Shown: positions 10,589-22,983 of the stretch, piece by piece
Numbering within the stretch: the stretch's first letter is position 1
Layout: the number at the start of each line of letters is the position of its first letter
Assembly: GCA_023515745.1 (NCBI GenBank)
Contig: JALECJ010000001.1
Coordinates: 744,001-808,000, forward strand
Reading direction: 5' to 3'
DNA: 64,000 nucleotides
From: Amoeboaphelidium protococcarum
Taxonomy: Eukaryota; Aphelidiomycota; Aphelidea
Position numbers and translations under genes: made by a program
Notes under the pieces: generated by a model
Database searches by the model: none
What the model was told of the DNA's origin: nothing
The model's input: the letters and a program-made list of their open reading frames with translations, nothing else

Positions 10589-11824
10589 GCGATAAAGAGC
10601 TTAAGTCTTCTTGCTTTAATTTCCACTAGATTTAGAATCAATGCCATCAGAACCATCACAGCATAGTTCGAGATTGAGTATATTCTGATTTAACGCGTCA
10701 AACTAGAATGTATTAGATAACTTGTGAATAAATACTGCAGAGTAAAAGTCAATTTACTGAAACTTTGATAAGATTAGACTTTAAGCTTTCGTAGTCTCAT
10801 TTCTGATTCTACCAAGAGTCGTAACGTTGCTGCTTAATTAATTCTTAGCCACGGATATTCTTTACTACGTCTATGTCAATATCTTCATCCGATTGCCCAA
10901 CAAGTCTTGCAACTTTTGATTAGAAGCCTTTTGTATCTCAATCAATCTAGATAGATTTTAAAGCCGCAATCGCTAAGCATTCGTAGTATCTCCATCATCA
11001 TGATTTATCTCCGTGCAGCTTCCATTCAATGAGCTTTAAATCTTCTACGACTACTATATGATATCCTTAATAGCTTATCGATACCTAACAATTTCTTAAA
11101 TCTACAGTCGATTAATGATGCTAGGTGCTTTATATCCACCAGAGACGGAACAAAATGAAATCTTTGGCAAATCTGCATCTACGGATTCGCCATTACAATA
11201 GTACTATCCGTTCTAGTCCACGAATATAAGGGTGTTCTCAGCAAAATTTTAAAACTTTAACGACCTTAATCGATAGAGAGCAGCAAACTCTATATTCCAT
11301 TGCATCAGAACGTAATCAATCTAATCTTTTCTACCACACAATCTGATGATTACGCCAGACTCGTTCGCCGGAGCAGTAGATTAATGGCAATTCTAGTTTC
11401 TAAAAACCTTAGATGCACACCGAATGAATCCATTAATAAATGGAGATAATTCTTAACTCTGCCATAACTTTTGTCCGTCATGAACGCGATAAACGCAACA
11501 CCAGATGCAGTCAAGATACAAAGTTGTCTACGGAAGATTGCGAAACTCCAGCGAAGATATATTACAAAGTCGAATCTACACACGTTTAATACATAGTGGA
11601 TAATTAAACACACAATAAAAAATAGCGGCGTACTCTAGAGCGAATAACTGCTTTACAATTCTTTGTGGTTTCAATCACTATGGACATTACACGCTTTAGC
11701 TTTAGTTTAATTTACTCACACACTGGAGAAGAGAGTGTTAAACCAAGAGGCGAACGAGTTATCGCGTCTCATCGCGCAATCTTAGATCATTTAAAGCTGC
11801 CCACGATCTATCATAGTTTAAGTA
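10289..11824 (-). CDS. UVRAG: UVRAG/Vps38-like subunit of the class III PI3-kinase complex II (5' end not fixed)
   Basis: This would be the Vps34 complex II subunit for endosomal sorting and autophagy. The main exon is 10289-11575 (429 codons to TGA). It starts with a C2-like domain (IRLCNISSLEFRNLPQTTLY, VIIRLCGRKDQ, ILE-like VLMQWNIEF), continues with a coiled coil (about 10750-11100, many Gln from TAA/TAG), then the BARA-like segment NGYLCCLAVLIAKYLQIPLR, which matches the UVRAG wording GY-LV--I---LQVPLRYP. The exon follows a TGTAG acceptor. An upstream exon at about 11720-11824 (YDRSWAALNDLRLRDETRQL) joins in frame through a GTGAGT donor; its own start codon was not found. Atg14 is the alternative, but the PLR motif favours UVRAG. 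Confidence 0.72.
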
Positions 11825-11833
11825 CTGGGGGAA

Positions 11834-12477
11834 ATGAGCTCAGCATAATCAGAAGTGAAGCCTTGGTGCTGCGTTCGGTATTTTGATGAAAAGTTGTTCA
11901 ATATTTTACAAGACTTTATACTGCGCATGGATGGTCGCAATATTACAATGACTAGTGTTGGTTTTGGCAGTGGATATTTCGAGTATCGTTTTTAAAAGCA
12001 CTTTGACCAGAGTAAAACTAGTGGGAAACATTTTGGAAACTTGAATATACATGGAATTGAAAAAGCTCCATCCAATAGATACATGGACGAGAGTTAAATC
12101 TAATTACTTCCGGTTGGAGTTCAAACGCCTCACAGTCTGCCTCCGGGTTGTCAAGTGCTCCTATTTTGTTATCCTCGCCACTTTTCGGTGATTGAACAGT
12201 ATCTCAATGCTTTTCCTTCCGTTACGCGTCTCATTGTCATTGGTCCGATTTTTGAGTGTGTTTACGCTGATCTTGAATTACTGGGGTGTGAAATACTGCT
12301 GTACGGGACGGGAGATGAAGTTGGTCTTTCAGATTCAGAATATCTCATATTGTGCAAAATTAATGTGAAAGCGCCATAATGTTAAAAATAAACTGCAATT
12401 AATTTAACCCTCAAAATCATCATTATTACTCAGTCTCAGAATCACCACCATTCAATGATTTGTAGTCCACAACATGA
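11834..12477 (+). CDS. Class I methyltransferase-like protein, ends uncertain
   Basis: Reading from ATG 11834, after a region TSVGFGSGYFEYRF (glycine-rich SAM-binding type loop) comes IHGIEKAP (acidic residue after strand 2) and a strand-rich core (VLLFCYPRHFSVIEQYLNAF, VTRLIVIGPIFE, ILLYGTGDEVG). This is the Rossmann methyltransferase pattern; the substrate is unknown. The frame has no TGA until 12721, which would overlap the secreted-protein gene by 300 bp. An AATAAA at 12386 suggests an earlier end. A possible splice from GTGAAA at 12365 to a TGTAG acceptor at 12465 would end at TGA 12475-12477; this is speculative and sets the end given here. The ATG choice is also uncertain, since an alternative lies at 11937. 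Confidence 0.45.
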
Positions 12478-13082
12478 TTTCTCTGTCTCTGGCTTCTGCG
12501 ACGACGCTGAAACTGCTCTTGAAGCGATTGCTGAGATGGGCGTTTCATGTCACTGTGAGGGTGATTACGTTGACGCGCAGACGATAAACCACCAGACCTC
12601 TAGCCACTTCTGCTTTTCTTGTGTCTCTACTTGTAAGCAGTTACTCTTGACGACTAGAGTGCAGTTTGATCAGGATACTGCGGCTTTGTGTGTCTTTCAC
12701 CTGTTTCTTCTAATGGCATGAACCCGTAGAATGCATCTTACTCCTGATTGAATCTGCTGTTTCTCAAAGCAGCTTGAGACATATCACGTGATTAACGAGA
12801 TTGTCTACCGCTATTACCATTAGCTGATAGCTGATCATCATTAAATCCTACCATGTCCCCGCCGAAACCGCTGCCATCACCATTAGATTCTTGATACGAT
12901 TCTGTAGAGAAGAGACTAGGCTCGTTACTACCATAGCTATCAGAGTCTAGGAGTTGGGCAGTCAGATCAGACTCATCGCCAGATTGCATGTACTAACCAT
13001 CGAAATCATCACCAAATTGCGGTCTCGCGTAGAGATTAACCAGTAACAACGCAGAAGCAATAACGCAAAATTACACCTTCAT
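12420..13082 (-). CDS. Small secreted basic protein, unknown family
   Basis: A 220-residue ATG-to-TGA protein without introns. The N-terminus MKVQFCVIASALLLVNLYA is a clear signal peptide with likely cleavage after the YA. The mature part begins RPQFGDDFDG, has an acidic Gly/Ser/Asn-rich half, then a strongly basic, Arg/Gln/His-rich C-terminal half (QFQRRRRSQRQRNHVV). No cysteine-rich or catalytic motif is visible. Low-complexity, charge-segregated secreted proteins of this size are often wall-associated or effector-like; that is inference. Its 3' end lies against the methyltransferase-like gene. Confidence 0.7.
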
Positions 13083-13477
13083 CTTGCAATTATCTAATAA
13101 TCTATTTTAAATATGATCGAAATAATTTAGATGAATGAAAGATATATCAATGTTGGGAATTTAAATGTCCGATTGCTCGAGATCCAGATCTTTCAATTCA
13201 CATGGTGACACGAGACCCGCCATGTAACTTCGTGACATGTAACAATATTGTAGTACAATTACCATGATGCTGTATCATTGAAAAAAATGAGCAAAAATAT
13301 AATAATGTCGCATCAAATATGATAGTTGTACTTGTTCATTCATATATTCTACTCGCAGTATTCCATTCATTCAGAAGCATATTTTTCTACTGGAAATCTT
13401 GTAAAATTTTCCATTGCAAATTCGATAATGTTCGAGATCGCCAACTTTTGGATTAGATAACACATGGCTTGACTATT
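13083..13477. promoter_or_regulatory. Upstream region of the secreted-protein gene
   Basis: About 395 AT-rich bases between two divergently oriented frames. It presumably carries the promoter of the secreted protein. No other structure was recognised. Confidence 0.35.
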
Positions 13478-14050
13478 ATGGCGGTAAAACATGTCCAGTC
13501 GCTAGAGTGGGGATCATCTCTGATAGTGGTTCCCCTCTACCGCGCCTTCTAATAGCCGGATGCAAGTACTGTATTTCGCATAACTCTTAGTGATATATTT
13601 CCAGACACCGCTGATATTGAATTTCATAATTCATGATAGTTTGCGTGTAAGTGCTCATAGGCACATGACGATTAGATGCATCTTGTAACTATTGAGGAAT
13701 TACAAGCACTTAAGAACCTGTTGCGTGCATAGGTACAAATTGTAGCATTTAATCAGCGTGATCGTATCTACGCCGCATTGCTCTTTCAACAAGATTTTCC
13801 GGCTAAATTCGTTAAATACCTCGTTAAAGTGCAGAATCGATCTAATCCATGGATTATAACACTTCATCATCTGATCTTGCCTTGTCTTTATCTTAATCAA
13901 TGGAATCAACGCCTAGAATTTCATTTAACGCGACATGATCTTGTGTGCTCTAGTCCGACATTTCCATCGCCAGTTGATGCAATGCTTCATTGTCTAATTC
14001 TGGATCTAATTTCCCAGCGAAATCAGTCATCGTTATCACTGGCTAGCTGA
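13478..14050 (+). CDS. Unrecognised ORF interrupted by one in-frame TGA
   Basis: ATG 13478 opens MAVKHVQSLEWGSSLIVVPL and runs 52 residues (FRITLSDIFPDTADIEFHNS) to TGA at 13634-13636. The same frame then stays open to TGA 14048-14050, with an internal ATG at 13676 (MHLVTIEELQALKNLL, then LLFQQDFPAKFVKYLVKV). TAA/TAG occur in both halves, as in real genes here. A GTAAGT donor at 13648 lies after the TGA, so it does not by itself remove the stop. It may be a gene with an unplaced intron, two small genes, a decayed gene, or a readthrough case. No family recognised. Confidence 0.4.
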
Positions 14051-14408
14051 TCACATTATTGACACAGAAAGATATCACTAGAGATATGGCAGATACGAGT
14101 AATTTCAAATTCATTTTTGTTGATATTGAGTAAAGATCTTAAAATTTAGAAGAGTGCGAAATCAGATTAAAATATTTTCTCACGGTATGACTGCAATTAC
14201 ACCCCGCCCTTTGAGATAGATAGAGGAGTGCTCCTTTGATCGAGGCGCGTTACTCATCAACAAGTCCTTCTCCTGTTTCAGATCGCGTTCTCTTTAGTCG
14301 CGTTTCAAACTTTTCCACATTCAATACCTGTTCGCCTTCACCCTGTAGCAACATTATTACATTCATATCTCTTACCATTCTGGTCATAAATTACAGCAAT
14401 TTATTTGC
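14051..14408. promoter_or_regulatory. Upstream region of ROD/KNTC1
   Basis: About 360 bp before the ROD start, expected to hold its promoter. No competing ORF or repeat was recognised. Confidence 0.35.
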
Positions 14409-17400
14409 ATGAATATGGAGAAGGAAAATGTGGAGAATGCTGGGCCACCCGTGAAAGTTAGGCGCTTAGACATTGAGAAAGTTGATGACGCTGTTGCAGG
14501 AAATATGCAACTATCCGTCTCTCAAAAGCTCCTCTTTAACACTGACATGGAGGGAATTGATATTATTCAAAATGTTTGTATTGTGCAATGCTCCGATGAT
14601 TTGTATGTTGTTGCTGGATGTTCCGTTTACCAACTGTCTGAAGATGTATGCAGTCTATCGCCATTTTTCAAGCTTGAGTCTGCAATAAAATGTGCCGTAC
14701 CTTCCGCACACGGAAAGCATTTGATTCTAGTTGACGATCAGAATGTTCTCAGAAGTTTGAGTGTTGAAGATTGCAACATTGTAAAGGAAATTCACTTGGA
14801 ACGCAATGTTTTATTTCTGACGGCTTGCAGTGATTTGGGATCTATTTTGGTGGTGTTTGAAGGTTATCATTGCGTTATACTCTCCGAACATGAATGTCTA
14901 AGTGAGCTGACTGTTGATGTATATAAACAAGATGCTATTGATTTAAGTTGCCAGACCAAGGGATAGTTATTGTCAGTCACGTATGCTGAGGGAGAAGTGC
15001 TTTTGGTGTCTGATGGCTAACTTGTTGTAACTCGTATTGTAGACTCTCGGTTTGAATTAGTTAGGTAAATTGACTGCTCATAATTCACGGATATGCAACT
15101 TAAAAGTGTGCAAATACTTGATGCACGATAATCGCTGCTGCTTACTCAAAATGGAGATTTACTTATCTTCGATCGTCGTCGCGCCACATTAGTGAAGTAG
15201 CTATTTAATGGTGTTTAATCCTTCAAATCCTTCGCTCATGATGGTAAGTAGCTGATATTGATCGAAATGATTGATGGGAAATATGCTTTATATGAGCTAA
15301 AGAATCTCAGCAATAAGATTTGGGTTTGTAGTGTAGAGGAGTCTAGCTTGTTCATCCGCTCTTTGGGCAGTCAACTTTTGGCTTTTAGAATAAGAAGGTT
15401 ATAATCTTCCTCAAGTCTATAGCTTCTAGAGCTAGAATTTAATGCTGACCCTGTCTAGATTGTTCTTAATCTTATAAATACCGAGTAATTTGATGTTGCT
15501 TACTAAATTTCTCAAGAACAGGGCATTGATTTTGACAAAATTCTTAGTCAAGCGGATACGAATGGATCTAGCGGCCCTAAACTACTCGAATGGATACTTT
15601 TAAATGCTGAAGCTCTGAATTGTGTTGAGGTTATGTGTAAAGCTTGTTAGTGTTATATTCCTGCATCGCTCAAATAGCTGTAAGTTATTTTGAATGTTAT
15701 CTACGGCAAAATATTTGGTGTATCACTCTCTTAAGCTGTAAGTGAGGCTTTCCTTGACTTTAAGCGCAAGTTTGAGACTTTCGTCATACTGCATGGTGCT
15801 GAAGTAGATGTAAGACAATGGACTGATTTCCGGTCCTAGTCATGGATAGAGATTCTGCTGCAACGAGTGTCATAAAAGGATTTCGATTCTCTTGATATTA
15901 TTCTGATTCGACATCATTAACGAGACTTTTAGTGGCTGGCCGGAGATTTGAAATAGTTCTTGAATGCAACTCCTGGTGAGATTAATGTAATGCGTTATAG
16001 CAAGTTGTTAAGTATGCATATCACTCCGGCTGCCTATAAAGATCTTGCCATCCTGGACGAGCTGTGTCACTGGGCGTATGATCAGTGCTTAAGATTGGCT
16101 GATAGCTCTATTGACGAGGCTTTAAAATTACTGTAATCTGTTCTAGACTATCAGGCTGGTGGTGACAATTAATGTATTACTCCTGGCGACTATGTTAAAA
16201 TGCAGTCAATGTAGCCGTTCCTGGTAAACGAGAGGCCTCAGTCTCTTTAAAATTTGCATCAGTTGTAGTGCAATATGAATGCAATAATGGCATTGGAGAA
16301 AGGGCTTTAGCTTCGACTAGAAATTCACCAAGAATATTTATCTTTGAATTCTAACGATCTTGTCTGTAAAGTATTGGACTCATTTACAACTGTAGACTCC
16401 CTGAAGCAGGCGGTACAACATGAAAGTTTCTGTAGTATGCTTGCTTAATTTTAAGTGTCAAAAGAGGATATTTTATTAAAGTATTGCCAATGCATGCTTG
16501 AGTCCTTTGGAGCAGCTACACAACCTGATGAGGAACGTGTTTACTGCATATTGTCTTTGATATCAGATGATACCTCTCGCTCTTAATGTCAGATGTCATA
16601 TTTACAGTGTGCAAAGATACCTCTAAGCATGGATATGCAAAACTTTATAAATGGTATTGATGTTGGAGAGAATGAGGAAACCAGGGATCTGATAAGTATT
16701 CTGAAGTGCAAGTAAATCCTATGGAATCACGGCTACCACGGTGTCGATTTTACGGATAAAGCTGTGGCTAGAAAAGTATTTCGTTCAATGTGTACTCAAA
16801 AGTCCGTGCAAGACATTTACTAAGATTTGGAGATTCTCTTTTCACACCTGGCTGACGATTTATAGAGAGAGATTCTGGTTGACATTTTGAAATGCTGTGT
16901 ATCAAAATTGAGTGGCGATGAAGTCTGCTTTATTTTGTCCAAAATTCCTTCTAGATTCTTTGTCTTGGTGATTGAAGAGAGCATCGAGTATCTGCGTTTA
17001 AAATCTATGCGATGTAATGATTATTTTAGCCTCTCATATATGAAATAATTGAATATTTTAGCATCTGCCGTATGTGACTCGTAATAAATCAAGTGTGCTG
17101 GAGAAGAGTTTTTTCAAGCTATGTCGAGTCTTGGTAGTATCACTAGTAAGATTATTGCTTTGAAGGATGAGTTTGATATCTCTTTGACTGAGGAGGATTT
17201 CAAATGCTCAGACGTCAGAAAATCAAAGCTTGCGGATAATTTCATGAATAAAAGTTATGTAATATCGTCGGCTGAATAAAGCAGATTGTGTTATCTTATC
17301 GATCTGGGCGTAGAAGATTGTGTTGCTGCGTAGTTGCAAAGCTTTGCTGTAACGACTGAAAATCTTCCGATGGATCTTCTGATTTCATAGATGGGTTCTC

Positions 17401-20400
17401 TCTAAAACTGTAAAGTAGAAATGTTTAGTGAGTTAGTAGCGTTGATACTCCGAGCTTCTGTCAGTGGTAAGGATGGTGATTATAGTTTGTCCGTTCTTGA
17501 TGCCTTATAAGCAGTGCTGAATGGTAGCTTATAAAATGGTGGCGAGCATGATATATCTAGATGGTTGTCCCTTCTGCAAAGTATCGAGTTCTTCTCTATT
17601 GTGTATCAAACGAGTGTCTCAGGTAGTTATTAGTCGTCCATCATTGGGTATCCATCATCATCATCATCATCTTAGGTGGATGTGATGAATAGAATGAGAA
17701 ATATCTTGTTTGGTGAACAGTATGATGATCAATCGTTGATTGTCAATACCAAAGAGGCGTGCAATCTTGTGCTTGGCTTTATCCTGCAACGTCTTTAGTA
17801 TTCATCTAGATAAGTAAAGAAAGTCTCTTCAAAGAAAGCTGCTGAGCCTGACATTTCTTGTTCTGACGTTGTATATTTCTTTGATCTTAACAGGTCTTCT
17901 TTGCTGGCTGAGACTGCGATAATGTTGGAAATATAATCAAAGTAATATTTGACAGAAGACTGCATTACATTGTTGGAGAAGGTTGCTTAGCGTCAGCTAT
18001 TGAAGATCTTTACATGTGAGAAAGTGGATCAGTAACTTGCTCTTTAGCTTCTTCTATCATTGCCGCAAAGAAGTGGATTTGATTGTATAAAGAATGCGTT
18101 GGCACATGTGAACAAAGAATTTGGTCGTCTATAATCAATTGCCGAGGTGGGTGTGGGCGCTGCTTTGTTGTGGTAGCAGAGGAGCTTTAGTGTATAATTG
18201 GAGACTCTGATTCGCAATGCTAAATGGTGGCAGAAATTGACTTTTTTGCAGATTGATTTTGTTGAGGATAGATTCCGCAGTGACCCTGAGTACGTCAAGT
18301 CCCTTATTCCTGTCTTGCTTAGATGCACTAATTATGATCTGCAGCTGATTGTTTAATACTGCGATGATTTGAATATCGAAAGTGATCAGCCCTTGTATTC
18401 ATACGTTCAGCTAATGCTACAAGAGTGTCCAGATTTGGATTAGTACAAAACATAACTGATTGCCGCGGCTTTGTCTGTAGATTAGAGGGCTCTTCTGCTG
18501 GACATCATCAAATTGGCGTAGTAGTCTTGCTCTCCTTTTGATTACGAGAAGATTGGCATCATATTTGAGCTTGTTAAGTTGCTTGATCCCAATGATGATA
18601 TATCAACGAAGGGCGAGCTGATCTTGGATATTCTCAAGTCTTACAAGCGAGTATATAAGAAGGATTATCAATCAGATGTTTTGTTGGCCACATAGTAATG
18701 CGATACAAGATCCTTGGAAAGATTGCCTTACCATCTTCTTGTAATGAATCCATGGCTTGTGTTGGAGAAGGAACTAAGTATGAGTACACTGTACCAGCTA
18801 TTGCCGTTGTCTGTACCTTTAAGCCTTGATCAGGATAAGTTTTACATTTGTACAGTAAAGTCGATGATAAACTCTTACACTTTTGAAGTTGCAGAGTTTA
18901 AGCTTTTGCTGAACAAGTTGAAGAATATAGCATCAGGCTTGGAGGCATGTTATAGTATGGTTGTAGCTGGTCAAGGGAAATTGGCATAGAAGGTATAAGC
19001 ACTTAAAGCTGTTCTTGGCATGGCTGAAAAACATCAAAGTTTAGTGGAATGCCGCGGATTAGTTCAAAAGCTGCGCAATGAGGTAGTACTTAAAGAATTA
19101 GATCTCATACTGGAACAGTTCAAGCTGACTCAATTTATGTCTACTTTTGAGGGTGCGTATGACTTGATATAAGCGCTGCATATTGACCAGTCAGTAGATA
19201 TCAAAGTTGTGGAGAAGGTTTGTATTCTCATATGCAAGAAGAGTTAATGTAATCTGCAGGAGGTGCTCTCGGATCAGTATCTTGATTTGATAAAGACCAA
19301 AGTTGCGCGAACAACTTTCAAGGATGAGCTTCCTTCTATTGCTTTGAAGAAGAATCTATGCGGAGTTTAAGAGAATGTCGAGTATGTGCTCCAAGAACAA
19401 CTGATCCGTATAGTCACTCATCTGAGTACGGAGGTTAGAATCAATCTTTTACTCAAGACTGCTTATGATTAATCCGCCAAGATTTCAACAATGATTCGAA
19501 TCCGCGCGATTATAGTGTTACTGAAAGTCAACTCTTCAGAAGAGATTAACAGAATTCACAAGTATACTGATATCTGCAGTTATCTCCAAATTCTGCTCTA
19601 TCTGGCTGATTGCGAAGATTTGAAGATATCTGTGCGCACAAGAGAGTTGTATAAGCTTGATAAAGTGGCGTTTGCTCGCTCCCTTTGGGTGAATAGAAGT
19701 GAAGAGCGGAAGGTGATCTAGTTTATTTGTAATCTTTTGGTAGATTATAACTGTTTTCAAGACTTGGCTTTATGGAAGAAGCTGCTCCTCAAGCTGATTG
19801 ATTAGAATCAAATTCGCTTCATTGTGCCTCTATTGGAACGTCTCAATAAGGCTGATACTTTGTAGAAGTAGTCGGATATTCTGCCTGGTATTTTGGTAAA
19901 GTGCGTGTGTTCCATCGATATAATTTAAGTTCATGGCTTATATTCAATGCTGCAATCTCTATTGATATCGCTGCAACCTGCTAATTCTTCTTTGCCTTTG
20001 AATACTGTCTTGGAAAGTATAGCGTAGTACGAATTGCTTGATAAGCTGGCTTTATTACAACTTCTTGTCCATTATGATTAGAATATTGTCAATCAGCAAG
20101 TCGGAGAAGCATTAAACACTTCTGAGAATGGCGAGCTGGAAAGTCTATTTGCAAATTCACTTATCACTTCACGTGGCATTGTAATAAGCTCTCCTATTAT
20201 TCGCTGTGCTGCTTTTTAATTCATCAATGAAAGAAAGTTGTTCAGGCTGGTCTATTTCAATCAAGAGTTAAGACAAGAGTTTGTGTAATGTATGGTAAAT
20301 CAAGACTGCGTGGATAATATCATAGAATAATGTATATCCACCAAGAACTTGAGTCTGGCTTAAGAAGTATTGACCTTGTATTATCATCGCTGGTCAGATA

Positions 20401-20459
20401 TGGCTCCACCTGAGGGAGAATTCGACCTACTAAAGCACTTTCAAACATCAAGTGAATGA
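14409..20459 (+). CDS. KNTC1: ROD/KNTC1, large subunit of the kinetochore RZZ complex
   Basis: A single uninterrupted frame of 2,016 residues (human 2,209) once TAA/TAG are Gln; it contains well over a hundred such codons and no TGA until 20457. The N-terminal third looks like a beta-propeller (repeated short strands such as SILVVFEGYHCVIL, GDLLIFDRRRATL). The rest is alpha-solenoid. The C-terminal region matches the Rod_C pattern: ADCEDLKISV, RTRELYKLDKVAFARSLW, then a helix around LALWKKLLLKLI, and an end (EVLTLYYHRW to TGA) like that of human KNTC1. ROD recruits Spindly, dynein and Mad1 to unattached kinetochores. NBAS or other Sec39-type proteins are the alternative, but the Rod_C wording favours ROD. 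ZW10, its partner, is encoded 33 kb downstream. Confidence 0.82.
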
Positions 20460-20528
20460 GAATTATGTATTGAGATACCATAATGAATAAATTCTTGATC
20501 AATCAAGTCGGAAAGAGACTTTCATTTT

Positions 20529-21695
20529 TCATTTTCTTCTCTTCTCATTGGGATTACGTCGACCATAACCAATAGTGCCATTGACACCTTGTACACGGCC
20601 ACGTCCACCTTTTCCGGAAAATAGATCCAAATCATAATCATCGTATGCTTGACCAGATAGGAGCACCTTCTCCAATTTTTGCTCCTCTCGTTTTCGCTGG
20701 TGCGTCGCTCGCTGAAACTCTTTCTAATCTTCACGGAGAACCATGTCACCATCACGACCACCTTTGGCCTCAGGAATCGAATACACAGTACCTCTGACAC
20801 GATACTGAAAATTCCTTTTTAAATGATACACCACCTCACCAGTCTGAGGATCGACGGACATGCTAGTACGAATCAAAGTATTGCCACCACACTTGGGACA
20901 GAATTTCTTGTCCATATCTTTGGTCACATGAAAGCATCCGTGGCATCGCAGAACTGATTATTTCAGCTGTGTAATACGCAGTCCATCAACACTGATAACA
21001 CCAAGTCTCATTTACAACAAGACATTCTACATTGCATAATCAGTAGTCATACATTGCACTTGAACTAGAGGAGTATTATCTTTAACAGCGACAGAGGAAT
21101 TGACAGTTTTGTAATTCTATGGTGTTATCCATCCATCACTATCGTCGCTCTCAATATCCTTCGAATCTGCTTCTGCAGCAGTCTTATCCTCTTAACTACC
21201 ACTCTAAGGAGGATCTATCATGGAATCATGATCATTGACAGATAACTTTTAAATCGATTCCGCAACATCTTCATTCGATTACTGAGTTGGTCGCTAGCTT
21301 GATACAGATTTCTATCTACCAACGACACTACCACCGGCGCGCGTATGAGCTTGTAAAGGAGTGAAATTGACAGTCGACTCACCATGCAGATCACCGTGCA
21401 GATCAAGAGTAAGAGCAATGACGCGTAAATCCACCTGGGAGAGAACCGAATAATCACCAGTGCCTTTCGCAAACTGCAATACGCGTGCTATAGACTTGGC
21501 AGAAGGTGATTATACTTTAATATCAAATGGCAATCTATTCAACCGTTCGCGCACTTTACCATCCTTTAATTCACTCAACACCTCTGGAATGGTGAAGTAC
21601 TCCTGTGATAGATGGAATATCGAATCATCTCCGCGAATAATTGCACCAGAATCCAGGACAAGCTTTTAGCATTAGCGTTCATTCTCTTACACCAT
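20529..21695 (-). CDS. NOB1: 20S pre-rRNA D-site endonuclease Nob1
   Basis: A 388-residue protein that makes the final cleavage at the 3' end of 18S rRNA. An N-terminal PIN domain (about residues 10-110) begins KLVLDSGAIIRGDDSIF with its catalytic Asp and has YFTIPEVLSELKDG and a second acidic cluster GDYSVLSQVDLRVIALT. A Ser/Asp-rich linker follows, then the conserved core with a zinc ribbon (CHGCF and FCPKCGG) and the RNA-binding tail (GTVYSIPEAKGG; YGRRNPNEKRRK) before TGA. The start MVQENERQ is the only ATG close to the PIN domain. It converges with ROD (69 bp) and is divergent from RAD1. Confidence 0.95.
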
Positions 21696-21903
21696 ACTTT
21701 AATAGATCTATAATTATTATTAAAACGCGAATTAACTCTATCTCTATTTTAAATTGGGTATGAATCTACTGTGATCTTTCTCTATACTTTCAGCGGGATA
21801 GAAGTGTTATAACGATTTTTTCAACTTTTCATTTGTTTCGACTTAGAGGCTGTTTAACGCGTTATTGAACTACAGCATACTTATTACACACTGGAATCTC
21901 ATA
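21696..21903. promoter_or_regulatory. Bidirectional promoter region NOB1/RAD1
   Basis: Only 208 bp separate the two divergent start codons, so both promoters must lie here or overlap. It contains an aacgcgtta motif near 21857 and is otherwise AT-rich. Confidence 0.5.
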
Positions 21904-22983
21904 ATGACAATATAAAGAGTGGAGGCATCCTTGGATAATGTTAAGATACTAGTGATGGCTCTCAAGCCATTACAGAGTGAGGTATGAATTTAAACGTCTC
22001 TTTTAATCAAGTTTAGATCAACGAAGTCTCTCTTAATTGTATGTAGGTAGTTACGTGTATAGCGTCTGAGAGTGGTCTCAAGTTTATAGCACAGGTCACA
22101 TCGTCTTTACAAGCTTGCAGTTTTATTGAAAGGAAATTATTTGGTGAATTTAATTTAAATGGACAGTAGAACCAATAACCTGCTGATGATGTATCTGTAA
22201 CGTTCAACCTCACCCAAATGTTGGACTGCTTGACTTTGTTCAGCAAGCAAGTTTCATCATCATATTCATTGTAAAAGAATGATCACCCACGATCTGCCAT
22301 TGGTGGAGATTCTGCTTTAAATATTATCATTGAGGAAGATCATTTGGATTTAATGTAAGTTTATACTGCAATACCCAACATCAGATTCCGTATAACATTA
22401 GTATTAAGTGTGTAGAGTCATGGATGATAGTGGGTGTCTGACCACAGTGTGCAAGTTTGCAACGTATTCCAACGAGTAAATGTCTCGTTTCGCGTTCGAT
22501 TCTCACCCGACAGTTTGTCGCGTTATTCTCAAGGTAATATAGATATGTCTCTCATATAATACTATGATATTATAATTATTTGATACCCATCGTCATGTGG
22601 TGATATATTATGAATAAGTATTGTAGGCTTAGTGGTTGAAAGAGGCTCTGAAAGAAATGTAGAATGCCAAATTTGTCCGTTTTGAGACAAGAGCTGTGGA
22701 TCCGGTGATCTCTGTCAGCGGTCAATCCAATGTCGATGATGCCAAAGTGATTATGGACTTTGAGAAGAATGTTATCGAGTTTTACACGTGTCAAGTTCCC
22801 AGTATTAACTCTTATCTCCCGTCATTTATTCCTCTCTGTCTCAATGCTCTAAACTTTGCATTCAAGGTTGCTATTCGAATTAATGTCATTGGAGTGATGA
22901 GTTTGTAGTTGATGATTCCTTATCATGACCAGAATCTGTTTGTCGAGTACTGTATGCCGCCCCTTGTCGAAGAAGAGTCATGA
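21904..22983 (+). CDS. RAD1: 9-1-1 checkpoint clamp subunit Rad1
   Basis: A 286-residue PCNA-like clamp subunit (human 282) of Rad9-Rad1-Hus1, the DNA damage checkpoint clamp. Exons: 21904-21981, 22047-22354, 22416-22533, 22627-22983; phases 0, 2 and 0 fit. Exon 1 gives EASLDNVKILVMALKPLQSE. Later exons give SGLKFIAQVTSSLQACSFIE, VTFNLTQMLDCLTLF, HLDLIVMDDSGCLTTVCKF across the phase-2 junction, FETRAVDPVISVSG, and NLFVEYCMPPLVEEES at the end. All three acceptors are TGTAG. TAA/TAG encode Gln at several places. Confidence 0.95.

Noticed and set aside
11440-11833. Upstream extension of the methyltransferase-like frame from an ATG at 11440
   Set aside because: This stretch is antisense to the C2-like exon of UVRAG, which shows family motifs. 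The later ATG at 11834 was preferred.
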